A DNA stretch of 64,000 bases, from contig NC_060060.1 in NCBI RefSeq assembly GCF_020283565.1, positions 39,432,001 to 39,496,000 on the forward strand, written 5' to 3'. The notes under the pieces were generated by a model. That model was not told the DNA's origin, made no database searches, and worked only from the letters and a program-made list of their open reading frames with translations. The first letter of the stretch is position 1. Every line of letters begins with the position of its first letter. This stretch comes from Trifolium pratense (Eukaryota; Streptophyta; Magnoliopsida; Fabales; Fabaceae). The translations under genes were made by a program, and so were the position numbers. Below are positions 34,301 through 47,500 of this stretch, piece after piece.

Positions 34301-35698
34301 AAAGCCTCAAATATACTAGGCACCATAAATAAAAAATAGGCCCTAGTGCCCAAGTTCCCAATTTTATCCGGAAAAGAGAAATAGTCTGGAATTTTTTCGA
34401 GAAACAAATTCTTAAAAAATAATTTGGAAAAAGTTTAACTTGCGAAAGAGAAATTATTAACCTCGTCAATATGGTCAAAAACAGAACGCATGACAGGAAT
34501 AATGCTCATCTCTTTAGTAAAATGTGTGATTCCAAGTAAACTCTTTAGCTGTTGCAGAGACACAATTATAGCAGCTCCAGCCATAAACCCAATCAGAATC
34601 GCCTTAGATAGAAAATCAATAATAAATCCTAGCCTGTATAATACAATAATTTAAAAATAAAAAATAACTTCTCAAAGTAAAACAAAATATAATGCAAATG
34701 CAAATAAGAGAGCGATATTATTACCTTAGAATTCCAAGAGCGGCTTGAAAAATACCAGCAAAAAAAGTTGATGTAAAAGCTAATTGAATAAAAAGAGCAA
34801 GTTGTGTTTTAGGAGATACTTCCTCTGCAAGCATAGATCCCAAAACAAGAGAGGCAATAGAAACAGGTCCTACAGCAAGATCCCTTGAACTTCCAAGAAC
34901 AACATAAACTAGTGGTGGAACAAAACTGGAATCTAAAAACAATATTTGTTAACATACATTAATTTTCACTCACACTCACACTGTCATTTTTGAACTTATA
35001 TAAATAACTAAAATTAATTAACATACTCACATAGTCCTATAATTGGAGGAAGACTTGCAAGCTTAGCATAACTAATTCCCTGAATAACAAATTCCATAAT
35101 TAAATATGATGAAAATTAAGCAAGTTAAGTTCAAAAGGAATATAGTTAATTAATTAACATCAATGATACATGAACAATTACTTTATGTAAATTGTTGGAC
35201 ATGCGGTTGATCACATTAAAAAATATGGTTATATTCAATTGAGTAGATAGTTAATTCAATTCACAGACGCGAATTAAATTAACCATATTTTTAAACATGA
35301 ATAACCGGGTGTTGCTGATGTATGAAAAAGTGGGTGTCCATAAAACATTTTTGATTAATTAAGTAATTAAGAGAAATAAATTGATGAAAAACCTGTGGGA
35401 TAGCCAAGCTAGCAATGGTGAGGCCGGCGATAAGGTCACATTTAAAGAGTTCGAAACTGTAATTAGGTAACCATTGGAGAATAGGGAAAAAATATTGAGC
35501 TCCAAGGATGAACTTTTTATTAAGTGGTTGTCCTTTAAATTGGCGTATAGGATCATCAGGGAAAAATGTTTCCTTGAATTTGGTTTTGACTCTTTTTACA
35601 GTGCTCATATGTGGTGGTGGAACAACCTCATGTACATCCATTGTTATTTCCACAAAATTTGAGGTATCTGTAGGGTTGCTACTAGTACTAGGTTCCAT
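31378..35698 (-). CDS. SULTR3;3-like: Sulfate transporter, SULTR3;3-like, copy A, 13 exons, 665 aa
   Basis: Predicted membrane sulfate/anion transporter of the SLC26/SulP family, group 3. Exons (minus): 35698-35393, 35079-35031, 34932-34725, 34633-34462, 34190-34125, 33877-33764, 33662-33546, 33344-33218, 33127-32841, 32525-32335, 32249-32152, 31730-31654, 31563-31378. All are GT-AG and in phase (1998 nt). The N-terminus has VVPPPH and KETFFPDDPIRQF, then the sulfate-transporter signature region (GISYAKLASLPP, SSRDLAVGPVSIASLVLGS), about 10-12 hydrophobic helices, EGIAVGRTFAAL, and a C-terminal STAS domain (from about residue 510) with the DTSGV loop. These match Arabidopsis SULTR3;3 better than SULTR3;1 or 3;2. 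Exon 11 encodes ten Glu in a row from a GAA microsatellite. Copy B lies upstream at 49015-41530. A solo LTR sits in intron 11. Substrate is inferred from family; some group 3 members act in plastids. Confidence 0.94.
31893..32116. mobile_element. Solo LTR (224 bp) in intron 11 of transporter copy A
   Basis: Ends TGTTAG...CTAACA, flanked by exact 5-bp duplications tatat (31888-31892 and 32117-32121). No internal region remains, so the element was lost by LTR-LTR recombination. Orientation not determined. Confidence 0.85.
32204..32233 (-). repeat. Coding (GAA)n microsatellite, ten Glu codons
   Basis: Nine GAA plus one GAG codon in exon 11 of transporter copy A, in the linker at the start of the STAS domain. 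Copy B has five Glu codons here, which fully accounts for the 15-nt exon length difference (98 versus 83). Confidence 0.95.
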
Positions 35699-36313
35699 AT
35701 TTGGTATTATATTTATATATCTTCTACTCTAGATAGGTTCTTCTGGACTCACCTTCTGGACTTGTGTATGTCTTCATTATGATTATTTTGTAAATCATCA
35801 CATAGAAACATTTTTTCGTCACCGAATTCGCTACGGTGTTAGTGACCATTGATAGCCGGCCAGCTCTTATCTACACTTATTGTAAGAACAAGGAGGGCAC
35901 AAAGTGAAATGAGAAAACTAGAGAGAGAAGGAATTAGGGGATAATGCTGGAAGGGTAGAGAGGATGAACAAGAGGTAGATGATTAAGGTTTACTTGAAAT
36001 AGGTGAGAAGGATAGTTTATGTAATATTTTCTTGACACATGAGATGAGAGTAATGGTGCATGCCGTACATAATTTCTTAGTTGAGAGGAGGAGAAGTGAG
36101 GGACAATATGAGGGAGGGAGAATTTTGAGGGATTTCAAATTATTACTACTTTCGGTTTATTGTAAATTTTTTAGGGAGAATATGCCGCAGTATAATTCCT
36201 TTTTAATAATTTCTCAATTTAATCCCTAAACTATATATTACTCTCTTGCCAATTTAGTAACTAAAAGTAAATGTTCAGAGACTAATTTATTACTATAGTT
36301 TAACTATTTAATA

Positions 36314-36644
36314 CTCCATCCGGTTCTTAATATAAGAGATATTTTGTTTTTGGGTGTTGTTAACATGTGCATACATGGCACATGTTAATGTATCTATAAT
36401 TAGAAATTTTGATTTAATATTACAAATAAATTTAATGCTTAAAAGATATAATACACATGTTTCGAGAGAATATTTCTATATTTATATTCTTAACATGTGC
36501 CCTTGGTGCACATGTTAACATTTTCCTTTGTTTTTTAGATTCATTGTAAATTTAATGTATCTAGTCAATAATATGAACTAGATACATTAGATTCTCAATG
36601 AATTTAGAAAGTCAAATTTCTCATATATTTAAGACAGGAGGGAG
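36314..36644. mobile_element. Stowaway MITE interrupted by another MITE
   Basis: Left arm ctccatccggttcttaatat, right arm inverted (taagacaggagggag), flanked by TA. Between them lies a second element (36359-36519). Confidence 0.75.
36359..36519. mobile_element. MITE of the GTTAACATGTGC family nested in Stowaway
   Basis: Begins gttaacatgtgcatacat and ends in inverted tgcacatgttaac. Same family as 6312-6473. Inserted inside the Stowaway MITE 36314-36644. Confidence 0.65.
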
Positions 36645-36739
36645 TATATTTTCATAGTGTAGAGACTAGTGTTAATTGAACGACTAAATAGTTGTATACA
36701 TGAATAATTTATAGACACTTCAGTTAATTTTGATTGTTT

Positions 36740-36893
36740 TTTTTTTCTTTCACCACTAGCTGAATCTGGTTCGGGGGTCAGTTCTGACATCAAATGGTTT
36801 CAGCCCCCTTCCTATCGCAGTTGCGAGGGATCGAACTGCAGTCCTCCCTACCAAGTTCAACGCCAATCACCACTAAACCAACTAACGATTGAT
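36740..36893 (-). mobile_element. tRNA-derived SINE with A and B boxes
   Basis: Reverse strand starts GTTAGTTGGTTTAGTGGTGA (A-box region), has GCAGTTCGATCCCTC (B box), and ends in a poly-A tail (poly-T on plus, 36740-36749). The same family occurs on the plus strand at 50423-50550. The target duplication is short or decayed (gattg). Confidence 0.8.
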
Positions 36894-37070
36894 TGTTAAT
36901 TTTAATAGTTTAGAAACTAAATAGTTTGATGAAAGAATAATGCAGAGACTTTTTAGTTGATTTTAATAATTTCAGGACTAAATAGTTCGATGAGAAAATA
37001 ACTTAGAACATTTTACTAGATTTTATTAGTTTAAAGAATAAATTGATGAGAGAATACTATTTTAGAGATG

Positions 37071-37576
37071 GTTTAAATATGTGTTTGATTTCTATAGTTT
37101 TCCAGAATTTTGTTTTTAGTCCCTGAAATTTTCTTTTGCACTTTTTAGTCCCTTAAGTTTTTTCCGTCAAGGTTTTTGGTCCTTACTTTTCATTCAACTC
37201 ATGCAAATCACTTGATTTTTTTTTTTTTGAGGTCATGTTTAGTATATTATATAAATCTCTCCTACAAAAGTTTAAACTTTTTAACAACAGATGAATTAAA
37301 TATGATTTTATTTTCTTTTGCACATAAAAATTCATAAATAATGCATCTTATGTTAACAAGTTCTAAATTTTTATCAAAAATGTTCTTATAATATTATAAA
37401 CATGAGTACAAAAAATCATTAAAAAATATAAAAGTATACAAAAGTTTGATTAAAAGTAGGGACTTAAAACACTGACGGAAAAACTTCAAGAACTAAAAAA
37501 TGCAAAATTTTTTTGAGGAACTAAAAACAAAATCCCGAGAAACTTTATATATAAGGACAAAAAAACATATTTAAAT
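37071..37576. mobile_element. MITE with about 180-bp inverted arms (GTTTAAATATG family)
   Basis: Left arm: gtttaaatatgtgtttga, then tttttagtccc and gtcaaggtttttggtcc blocks. The right arm is their inverted counterpart, ending aaacatatttaaat. Non-coding. It ends about 240 bp before the leader of the mTERF-like gene, so it may lie in its promoter. Target duplication not resolved. Confidence 0.65.
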
Positions 37577-37812
37577 GTTTTTTATAAAAAATATCAGAGA
37601 TGCCTCGTGTCACCTTCTGATTGGTTAGATTGATTCAACGGTGCAGAAGTAATGAAAGGTACCCTGCCTTTGGCGCCTTAACGTGAGAGAATCCGGATCC
37701 CTTATCTATCCTCGTCTTTGTCTTCTTCTCATCTTCACTCTCTCAGTTCAGTTCAGTTCAGTTGTGCTGTGAGTCCTCCGTCTGCTGCTCCCACATAACA
37801 AACAACCCTTCT

Positions 37813-38020
37813 GGTAACATTTCTCTTCTTCTACTGCTTCTATTTCTGTTTCTGTTTCTCCTTTTCCTTTTCATTTTAGAATTATTTTTCATATTTTACC
37901 TTTTGTGGAAGGTTTAATGGAAAATTTATGAACGCCAAACACATTATAAACTTGAATTGTGACTTAATTAATTATAATCACATGGAATTATACAAACTAA
38001 ATGTTTTTATATTTTAGAGT
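37813..38020 (+). other. Probable 5' UTR intron of the mTERF-like gene
   Basis: A donor-like ctg|gtaaca at 37812-37816 and an acceptor ttttatattttag just before agtgaaATGG (38024) suggest a leader intron. CT-rich leader sequence precedes it. Not needed for the coding frame. Confidence 0.4.
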
Positions 38021-38023
38021 GAA

Positions 38024-39035
38024 ATGGAAATCAGTAGCGGCGGCAATAACAGCAGTAACATGATGTGGTTTTTCAAAGATAAAGGTTTTGATGATAACAT
38101 CATACAAGTAATGTTCAAAAAATGCAAGCGCCTTGAGACGGCGCATCGCGAAAGAGCAGATGAAAATTGGGGAGTATTTGAAAACAATTGGCATTCTAGA
38201 AAGGAAACTTCCTTCAATTGTTTCAAAATGTCCTAAGATTCTTGTACTTGGTCTTAATGAGAAAATTCTCCCCATGGTTGAGTGTCTCAACACACTTGCA
38301 ACAAAACCTAATGAAGTTGCATCTGCTATAGCTAAGTTCCCTAACATACTCTCTTATAGTGTGGAAGAGAAGCTTTGTCCGCTTTTGGCATTTTTTCAAG
38401 CATTAGGCGTCCCCGAAAAACAAATCGGGAAAATCTTATTGTTAAACCCTAGGCTTATTAGTTACAGCATTGAGACAAAGATGGGGGAAATTGTGAAATT
38501 CCTTGCCAGCATTGGTCTTGATAAAGACGGAATGATTGGTAAAATTATGGTTAAGGATCCGTTTATTATGGGTTATAGTGTTGATAAAAGGCTTCGCCCT
38601 ACTTCGGAGTTTCTGAAGTCAATTGGTTTTACTGAGCAGGATCTTCAAGTGCTGGCCTTGAACTTCCCGTCGATTTTGAGTAGAGACGTGAACAAGGTTT
38701 TGGTACACAATTATGATTATTTAAAGAACCGTGGATTTCAAGGACGGCAGATAGTTGATTTGGTAGTTGGTTTTCCTCCTGTTTTGATCAAGAGCATCCG
38801 GAATTCTTTAGAACCAAGGATCAAGTTTTTAGTAGATGTAATGGGGAGAGAAGTCGATGAAATCATTGATTATCCATGCTTCTTTCGTCATGGCCTGAAG
38901 AAAAAAGTAGTGTTGCGGCACAAACTTCTACAGAAGAGGAATTTAAATTGCAGCTTGAGTGAAATGCTGGATTGTAATGAGAAGAAGTTCCGCTTGAAGT
39001 TTGGCTTGTTAGAAGGACATGCCTTGAGTAACTAG
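38024..39035 (+). CDS. mTERF6-like organellar transcription factor, frame broken by one base
   Basis: Single coding exon. From ATG 38024, the frame gives MEISSGGNNSSNMMWFFKDKG... to ENW, matching the N-terminus of Arabidopsis mTERF6 (PDE191). At the GGGG run 38169-38172 the match moves to another frame, continuing EYLKTIGILERKLPSIV to the stop at 39035. The interval is 1012 nt, one over a multiple of three, so one extra G fits best; the joined length (about 336 codons) equals the family's. The body has repeated mTERF motifs with regular Pro/Leu spacing (CPKIL, FPNIL, NPRLISYS, DPFIMGYSVDKRLRP, FPSIL, FPPVLIKS). mTERF proteins bind nucleic acid in plastids or mitochondria. As read, translation would have to start at an internal ATG (38133 or 38160), losing the N-terminus, or the extra base is a sequencing error. 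No transit peptide is obvious in the original N-terminus. Confidence 0.87.
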
Positions 39036-39570
39036 GTCTCACCCCTATTTTTGTTTGTTTATGATTTTCATAATTAATTTATTTAGTTGCCTCGCTTTTC
39101 TTTCCTCTGTATGTGTCTGATCTTTCGTTGAAATTCATGTCTGTTGTAACTAAGATGATAGGTTAGGATGTTACCTTTGGATCTAGGATAGAGGAGTGTC
39201 TGCATGGCATGGATACCAAAGGGTTCCTCTGCCATTGTCCAGAAACTCCTGTTGTCTTACCTTCATTGTTTCCCGTCTTGATTAGTTTTGTTGAACAATC
39301 AAGCATGATTTGGGTAAATTCCAATAGTATCAGATTGAGCATCATCAAATATATCTCGTGCTAATCCTTCCCGACTGATGTGTATATAGTTATATATGTC
39401 TACCTTAAGTACACTTCAGGTCATAATGCTTTGTTTCTGATACTCAGACTAATAGGACTAGTTGTAACGATTGTAAACAAATTTGGTTTATGATTTATTT
39501 TTTTGACAAAAGCATTATGTTAACAATTCCCCATTAAATAAGTTTGAAATTCCGGCAGGCTGGTGACGGA

Positions 39571-40634
39571 TGTTGAGTCAGATGTGCCAACATCGTACCA
39601 ACACAGGATATAACAGACAAGGTAAAAAATAAATTGCAGATGTTCTACACGATGCTCCAACACCTGTCAGGAACGATAGTATACCGATGTTGAGACAGAT
39701 GTTTAAGCATCTTGTACCAGTACAGACAAGATAATAATAAAGTGCAGAACGTAAATAACGCAGATGAGTTGTTAACCTAGTTCGGTGCAACGTCACCTAA
39801 TCTGGGGGATACCAATCCAGGAAGGAAATCCACTATAATAGTTTCAGTTCAAAACCCTCAATAAACGCCTCGTTTATGACTTATCACCTAGACACTACCC
39901 GTGCAACTTCTACCTAGGAACTCCTATATATGAGAACCTCCGCTCACGTCCCTCAATCAACACAACCAGTGTTTACAATCGATAACAATCTGCAAGGAGT
40001 CACACTCCCATAAAAGTAATACCTAGCCAACACCCTTGATTAAGTTCACAATTTGGAGTTGCTTACAAGCTTCCTCCAAGTACAATACTCAACTCATTAC
40101 CTAAAGGTTTCTGAGTGAGGACATAGTGATCATCTCACAACCCGAGTGGTTCAGTTACACACACTCTCCTAGAGAGTGGCTAGAAGACACGAAACCCTAA
40201 AAACTACATCTTTGATGAACGTTTATGATTTGGTTTCTGTGTTTAAAATTAGGTCTTGATCTTCCTTTATATAGCCTGAGCTAGCACGTGCTAGGTCTTG
40301 AATTTGGGCTTAAAAAATACAGCAGGTCCAAAAGTTCCATCATGGAATATTCTTGAATCAAATGTTTTGTTTCCTAAAATAGTTGATTTGTTTAGAAACA
40401 AACCTAGGTCATGGCCGCCTTCTAGAACATCAGGAAAGACGCTACTTGGCGCACAAGTAAAACGTGAATATATTCTTCAATCAAATCTTTTAGAGATCTC
40501 ACGCGAAAATAGGCCTTTCAAGAAACGCGAAAATAGAGCACACTGGATGCTGTATTCAATGCTTAAGCATTGTATGAGCACACTGGATGTCGTATCCAAT
40601 GTTGCAGCATTGTATCCAACATCTCGCTAGAACA
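39571..40634. mobile_element. Probable solo LTR or LTR fragment
   Basis: About 1.06 kb of non-coding sequence with ends tgttgag...tagaaca (TGTT/AACA). Contains leader-like low-copy sequence typical of copia LTRs (gttcggtgcaacgtcacc, ctatatatgagaacc) and repeated caacatc/gatgttg motifs. The 5-bp flanks differ (acgga, ttgtt), so boundaries are tentative. It lies in the gap between the mTERF-like gene and transporter copy B. Confidence 0.5.
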
Positions 40635-41529
40635 TTGTTTTAACAAAATGAAGCCAACATATAAAAAACCAACAAAGTTTTATAAAAAGAGAAAAATAAA
40701 ATAATTGCCATTGTTCATTAAGAACAAAAGTATAGTTGTTTATGTCTGCACAATGTTGTTTAAAGCATATATATATGATTGTTTGTATTAGCTCATGAGA
40801 GTAGACAGATAGGTAGTGTAGATGCACATTTTTTTGCCTTCAAACGTAAGTCATAAAGAATAAATGCTTATTCTCATGATTGGAAATTGAAATGTGCTTT
40901 GTGCAGTAGGACCATGGAGGGTTCAGCTAGAAGTAGTTTGCATTTAATCATAATGTGATATATGGAATTTTATTTTTTATTTAGTTGCCTGTCATGCTTT
41001 ACTTGTCGTGCGCACCTTGCACTTTTGCTTTTTTTTAACAAGACCTTGCACTTTTGTTGATATCCAGTTTGTTTCTTTTATCATCATATTGCTGTTAAGG
41101 TTTTCAACATTACGGATACTATCAGAAAACACTTTTTTTTTATATCAATCTAAAGTTATTAGTATGAGACAGCCATTGGCATTAAGGATTAAATTTGAAT
41201 CGCTGTTGTGGAATAAGTTGCTTGCTTGCTGCAATAAGAAGCCTTTCGAGTGGAAATTATATGATCAATGTGCTGAAGAGTGCATGTAAATCAACGTGAA
41301 TGCTTGAGTTGAAAAGCATCAAGTTGTTGCCATTATGAACAAAATCCTTGTGAGGCATATCTAATAAGCAGCAGCACACTGATAAAGTTACATTTCACTT
41401 TAATTGTTTAAACTGTATAGTGTAGAATGTTGCAACAATTGATTTGATACGAATTCTACGTGGTCTGTTTTTGCCGCATCTACTTCTTTTTAATCTTGCC
41501 ATGTTTATCCTGCAATCTTGATTAATTAA

Positions 41530-44500
41530 TCAGTAATGTGGAACGATTGTATGTGCTTCTTCTGTCGTGGTTGATTGGGTCTTCATTGTTGATGAAAGTG
41601 ACGCCACAGCCTCTCCAACTGTCAAGAAAAGGTTGTCTGCTCGTATGAAAGTATTAGATTCGTCTGCTTTTTTCAGCTTTTCAATGACTTCGGCGAGAGG
41701 ATTAACCAACACAAGCTGTCACAAAACACATGAATTAGTCACCGTTGAGATTTGAGACATATCTATTCAGGTGTGTAAACAAATAAAAGTACTCCCTCTG
41801 GTCTCATATATAAGCAAATTTTCACTTTTTAGGTTTATTCAATTATTAATATACCTTGTACATAATATGGACCAGATACATATTAATAATTGAATGAACT
41901 TAAAAAGTGAAAATTTGGTCATTTATGAGACCGGATGGAGTATTTTTCAGATTAAATATCTTTACCTCAACACCCTTCTTTTCCATTGTTGCCTTTAACT
42001 CCTTGAAAAGTGAGATTCCACTTGTGTCAATGGCGCTCACAGCTAACAATTTCAAATAAATATGATGTAAGAAGGTAGCTGAACTCTGGTATGCTTGAAC
42101 ATAGATGGTAAAATTTAGTGCATGCAAGAACTTTTAGATTGTCTTATTAGTGCTTCTACCATAATCAACATTCTTTTAAGTAATAAATATTTCAAATATG
42201 TTTCATCAATAGAAAAGTGATATTTTATTTAGCAATTTTGAAGCAAATGACAGTGCTATAGATACTAAGGAATTCCACATTAGCTGTATAAAAAAACTGG
42301 GTTTAACTACACATTTGGTCCCTTACGTTTATTTTAAGTTTCACTTTGGTCTCTTACGTTTAAAAAGTATCAATTTGGTCCCTTACGTTTCTTTTAGGTT
42401 TCAAGTTAGTCATTTCTGTTAGTTTTGTCACTAACACTGTTTAAACAGTACACGTGTCAGTGTGTCCAAGTGCCACGTGTCTGTCCACATATGCAAATTG
42501 GCTGCCATATGTGACAAAATTGACGGAAAGGACTAACTTGAATCCTAAAATAAACATAAGGGACCAAATTGATACTTTTTAAACGTAAGGGACCAAATTG
42601 AAACCTAAAATAAACGTAAGGGACCAAATGTGTAGTTAAGCCAAAAAACTGACATTACCTGACATATCCAGGATTAAAAATCGAAGACTTGATTGTTCCT
42701 TTATGTTATCTTCTTCTTCCTCTTCAATCCATCGCAATGTCCTAATATGAAATGTCGATACTAAATAGTTGAGTAACAGAGGAAACAATAATGCAGACAA
42801 TAAAACTAACATACTTGATAAACTATGCAAAGCTGAAACTAACCTGTCATTGAGATATGTGATGTTTGCAAAATTGATCGGAGCCTCGATGCTTAAAATA
42901 AGAAAGCCTGGTATTCTTGTAGCGTCCTTGTATTGATGAAGATTTCTATATATGTCTGTCCCTGGTATGTTCCCCATCATTACTGTTTTTGGCCTTGTAA
43001 TTTGCAGGAGTATCCTAAAAGTCGACAATCCAACCTGATCAATAGCATTGTCATCCCTTGTCAATCAAAAGGATCCCAACAAAGGAAACATATATGCAAA
43101 TCCACAAAATATGTTCACAAAGTGAAGATTATGAGTACAAATAAACTTACTGCAATAGCAAGACCTTCCTGGACTGAGATAAAAATAACACCCAAGAAAG
43201 CAATTAACATCACAAGGAAGTCGAATTTGTCTATCTTCCAAATGTGGCAAGCAGCAGGGATATCGATGAGGCCAATCACTGCTGTGACTATGATTGCACC
43301 CAATACAACATTAGGCGTGTATTGGAACAATGGCATAAGAAAAAGAAGTGTCACCATCACTGTCACAGACATTACTATATTTGAAGCTGCTGTTTTCGCT
43401 CCTGCGTTATTATTAACAGCTGAACGAGAGAAAGCACCTGAAATTGATAGTTTAAATCAGGTAAATATCTGCTTCTGACATCATGTTGTGTTTCTTAAGA
43501 GTGAAAACAAATATAGACAATTCAGTCTCTTAAATTAATGAAACTTGAAAATAATCATTGAAATCGAAAATTCTCAAATACATTATTAGTCTTTTATATT
43601 TAGGTGACAAAAAAGAACCTGTTGTAACATAGCAGGAAGTGGAGGAGCCAACCACATTCATGAACCCAATTGCCATCATTTCCTTATTTCCATCCACTTT
43701 GTAGTTTCCCAGAGCTGCAAATGTCCTTCCTACTGCAATACCTTCCTGTTTTGTTTTTTTTTTTTTTTTAATTAAAAAAAAAATCACTCATCCATTTTTG
43801 CCAGTTATAAAATCAACTATGTAGTCCCATGAGTTTAGCTTAGTTGTCAGGGATATTGCATTATATATGCAGGAAGCCGGGGTTCGAACCCCAGTCATCC
43901 CACTTATCCACCTTAAAGGTGGAATTTCTAGCCATTGGGCTACTTGACCCAAAAAAAAAATCAAAGGGAAAGGATTGTTGTTAAACTTACGGTGAGTGAC
44001 AAAATGCCAGTGATTAGGCCAGTTTTCATGACTAGACCAAGATGACTTCCATGAAATTTCAACATATTCCATGAAGAAGGATTTATTCCTTGATGTAATT
44101 TTCCAATCTAGAAAACCACATCAGAAGGCAACAGTAAATTTGTTTAGTAATAATCTATGAAACACTGATCCAGACATGGACGCTTGACATGTCTATGAAG
44201 TGTCGGTGTTACATATGTAATAATTAATCCGATGTGACTGTGATGATGACTTGAGAAGTAAATAGGAAGAGAGCAGTGGCTTACTAAACTGATGCCATGA
44301 TTTTGAGCCTTGATTGCAAAACAAAAAAGAGTAGAGATGATGACACACATAAGAGGAGCTCCAGCTGAGACCCAGAATAGCTTTGGTTTTCTTATGCTCT
44401 GCATGCATTTATTTATTTGAATGAGTTAGTCAATACTCAATAGTAGTAGTATAATTTTGATCATTCTTTAAGGCCAAATAAACTATAGGTACCTAGGATT

Positions 44501-47500
44501 TTGAGCTTGGAATTGGAACTGAACCTATCCATTTTAGGTTTGGTAGTTCTTTTAGAATTATTATCATAATTGTAAGGGAACAATTTTTTCTAACCTCATT
44601 TCTAAATAATCAAATACTCTTCGAAGTATATATATTTTGTTCTCCTATTTTACAAGATCCATGATTTTAGTCTCCCTATATTAAAATCAAGGCTTAATTA
44701 GTAAAATGGTCCCTTAAAGACATTTTTGGTTTCATATTGGTCCCTTAAAGAAAAAAAAGTCTGAATAGGTCCCTTAAAGAAAAAAAGGTCCGAATAGGTC
44801 CCTTAAAGATATATCCGTTAATCAGTTTAGTCCTATTTAGACCTCTTTTTAGGGACCAAACTGATTAACGGATATGTCTTTAAGGGACCTATTCGGACTT
44901 TTTTTTCTTTAAGGGACCTATTTGGACCTTTTTTTCTTTAAGAGACCAATCTGAAACCAAAAATATCTTTAAGGGATCATTTTATTAATTAAGCCTAAAA
45001 TCAAACATTGTTGCCCTTTATTTTATTTTATTTTTTTCAGTTTTGGTCCCCACCCCATTTTTTAACCGGATGACAGAACAAGCACCGATGTGGCAATATC
45101 CACGTGACAAAGAACAACATCCACATAAATGTTTTTTAACCAGCTAGCAGGAAAAATGATCATATGTCAAATCCACATGGCAAATAACAGTATCCACATC
45201 GGTATTTTTTAACCGACTAATAGGAAAAATGCTGATGTAGCAGAAAAAATGCTTATATTTTTTTATTAAAAATAATATGTTTGCTGATATGTACTTGTTT
45301 TTTGCCACATGAATACATGGATACTGCCACATCAGCGATTTTCGTGCCAGTTGGTTAAAAAATGGGATGGGGACCTAAAGTGCAATAAAAAAAATAGAGG
45401 GGTAAACTATTGGATTTTAAAATAAGGGGACTAAAATCGTGAATGTAAAATAGGTGAACCAAAAGTGCAATTAAGCCTATATTTTTTTTTTGGTATTGAA
45501 GTATATTTTTTGACGATATAATTTGAAAGTTTTGGATCGCATAAGTTTAAGAATAAACAATATAATTTTTTTTTTTTTTTTGTGAAGCATGTTACAAGAA
45601 AATTAAAATAAAGAAATGATGATTTAATTTTTAAATAAATAATAATTAAATATATTTTTCCTCCGTAAAATGAACAAATATATTAAATAAAGTCTTAATA
45701 TGATATTTATATATTTTATATTCTAGTTCTGTTAAAAAAAATTTATATTCTTCGTTGCAGAAAATAATTTATATTCTAGATCTTGCTTATTGAGTATAAC
45801 ATCATATACAATTAATATTTGTCTTTTTTTTTTGGAGAGGAAATAAAGTTTTATTCAAACAAGACTAGAGATTTGTCTTGCATCTAGAATATAACAGTAA
45901 AATTTGTGTTTAATAGAGAATTTTAATTTTACATTCTTATATTCTTCAAAAGAAAAAAAAATTGTACAATCTTATAAAAAAATTAAGTTTAATTTTACAT
46001 TAATTAATAACAGAGCAATCCAAAGAAAAAAACAAATCAAGCCAACCTCATTTTGAGTGATATACTCTCAGTCTCATGTGACAAACATGATTGATTCCCT
46101 CTAAATTAAAAATTTGTTCAATAATAAAGCATATCAAATAAAACATCATGTGCAGAGTTGCAAACAAATATTCACCATTCTGTTTATTCTTTTCAAGGAA
46201 ATCTTTGCACGTACACATTCACAATTTTTTTTAGGGGACAAATTTTTTTATATATAATTTTAAGATAAGTTTTATTTAGTACGACAGAATTATGAACTAA
46301 ACTAACAAAAGACTGTACAATCAATAAGATCGAGAATATATGATATTTTTTTGATATAGTGAATAAATGATAGTTTAGAACAATCAACACATACTAAATT
46401 ACATCCACACACAAAATTACATTCACGATCCAAAAAATACATCTCATTGTCCTTTTTACCGACAAATATTACTAAAACTTATTAAAAAAATATTACTTAA
46501 ATTTATACATAACTGTGAAGTTTCGAATACAAACTTAAATAAAGGACTTCAACCGATTAATATCAACATTATCAATTGAATTAGGAATTATGAACATGCT
46601 TGATCTTGAAATATAACTTACTTTGAATCTATTTAATGTTGTTTATCCTTAAATATCCTTTAGTTATATAAATTTTAATCATCCAATCATTCTTTAGGGT
46701 GAATGATTCTTTAGTTATCATTGATTTTTTATGACATACACTTTTTTAAAAATAATTAATATAATTAACTAAATTATTAATAAATGTGATTATTGCTTAT
46801 ATCAAGATAAATGTTATTGTATTTCTATAAAAAAAAAATAATAATACTGTGTATTTTTGTTTTGAAGAGATTGTGTATTTATAAATTATTCCAATTCATA
46901 AAAAACCTCCTAAATTTTTTCAGTTGGAATTATGTTTAAAAAAGCTAGAGTACAATTTTATTTTTGTACCGTAGTTCACTCACAAAAATCAAATAATTTT
47001 TTTTTTCCACTACCAATATCCAGTTCACTAGTTCACTATCCATTTAATCTTATCCGGATGTCAATTCCGACATAAAATGATTTCAGTCTCTCCGATTTCA
47101 AAATTGATAACTACCAAAAAAAGAACCGAAATCCAAATGTTAAATTTTTTACTTTTCCACACTGATGGTATGAGTTAGCCACTGGGTAATCTATAGTAAG
47201 ATATTTATTGGTTATTTTGGGCCACAAATTCTAAAGTCACATAAAAGTAAAACGAATAAGGTAAAAGAATTTCCTAAAAACAAAACGTAATTAAAGCGTA
47301 CAAATTCAGGTTATCATGGAATGCATAACAGATTCACACCTATTACTATGAATCAAACAGTGTCAGTGTGTGTGCCTGAGGCTCATCCAGGTGTTTAATT
47401 TATTCAACTTACAGGATGAACATCAAGAGAGGTGACATTTGTAGAAAGAAAATTCTAGACTTTTAGTAAGACATAATACTCTTTTATGATTAAATACATT

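Noticed and set aside
38044..38236. Minus-strand frames opposite the mTERF-like gene
   Set aside because: Antisense shadows of a well-matched coding exon.
42933..43478. 181-codon plus-strand open frame
   Set aside because: It lies antisense over exons 9 and 10 of transporter copy B and has no independent family features.
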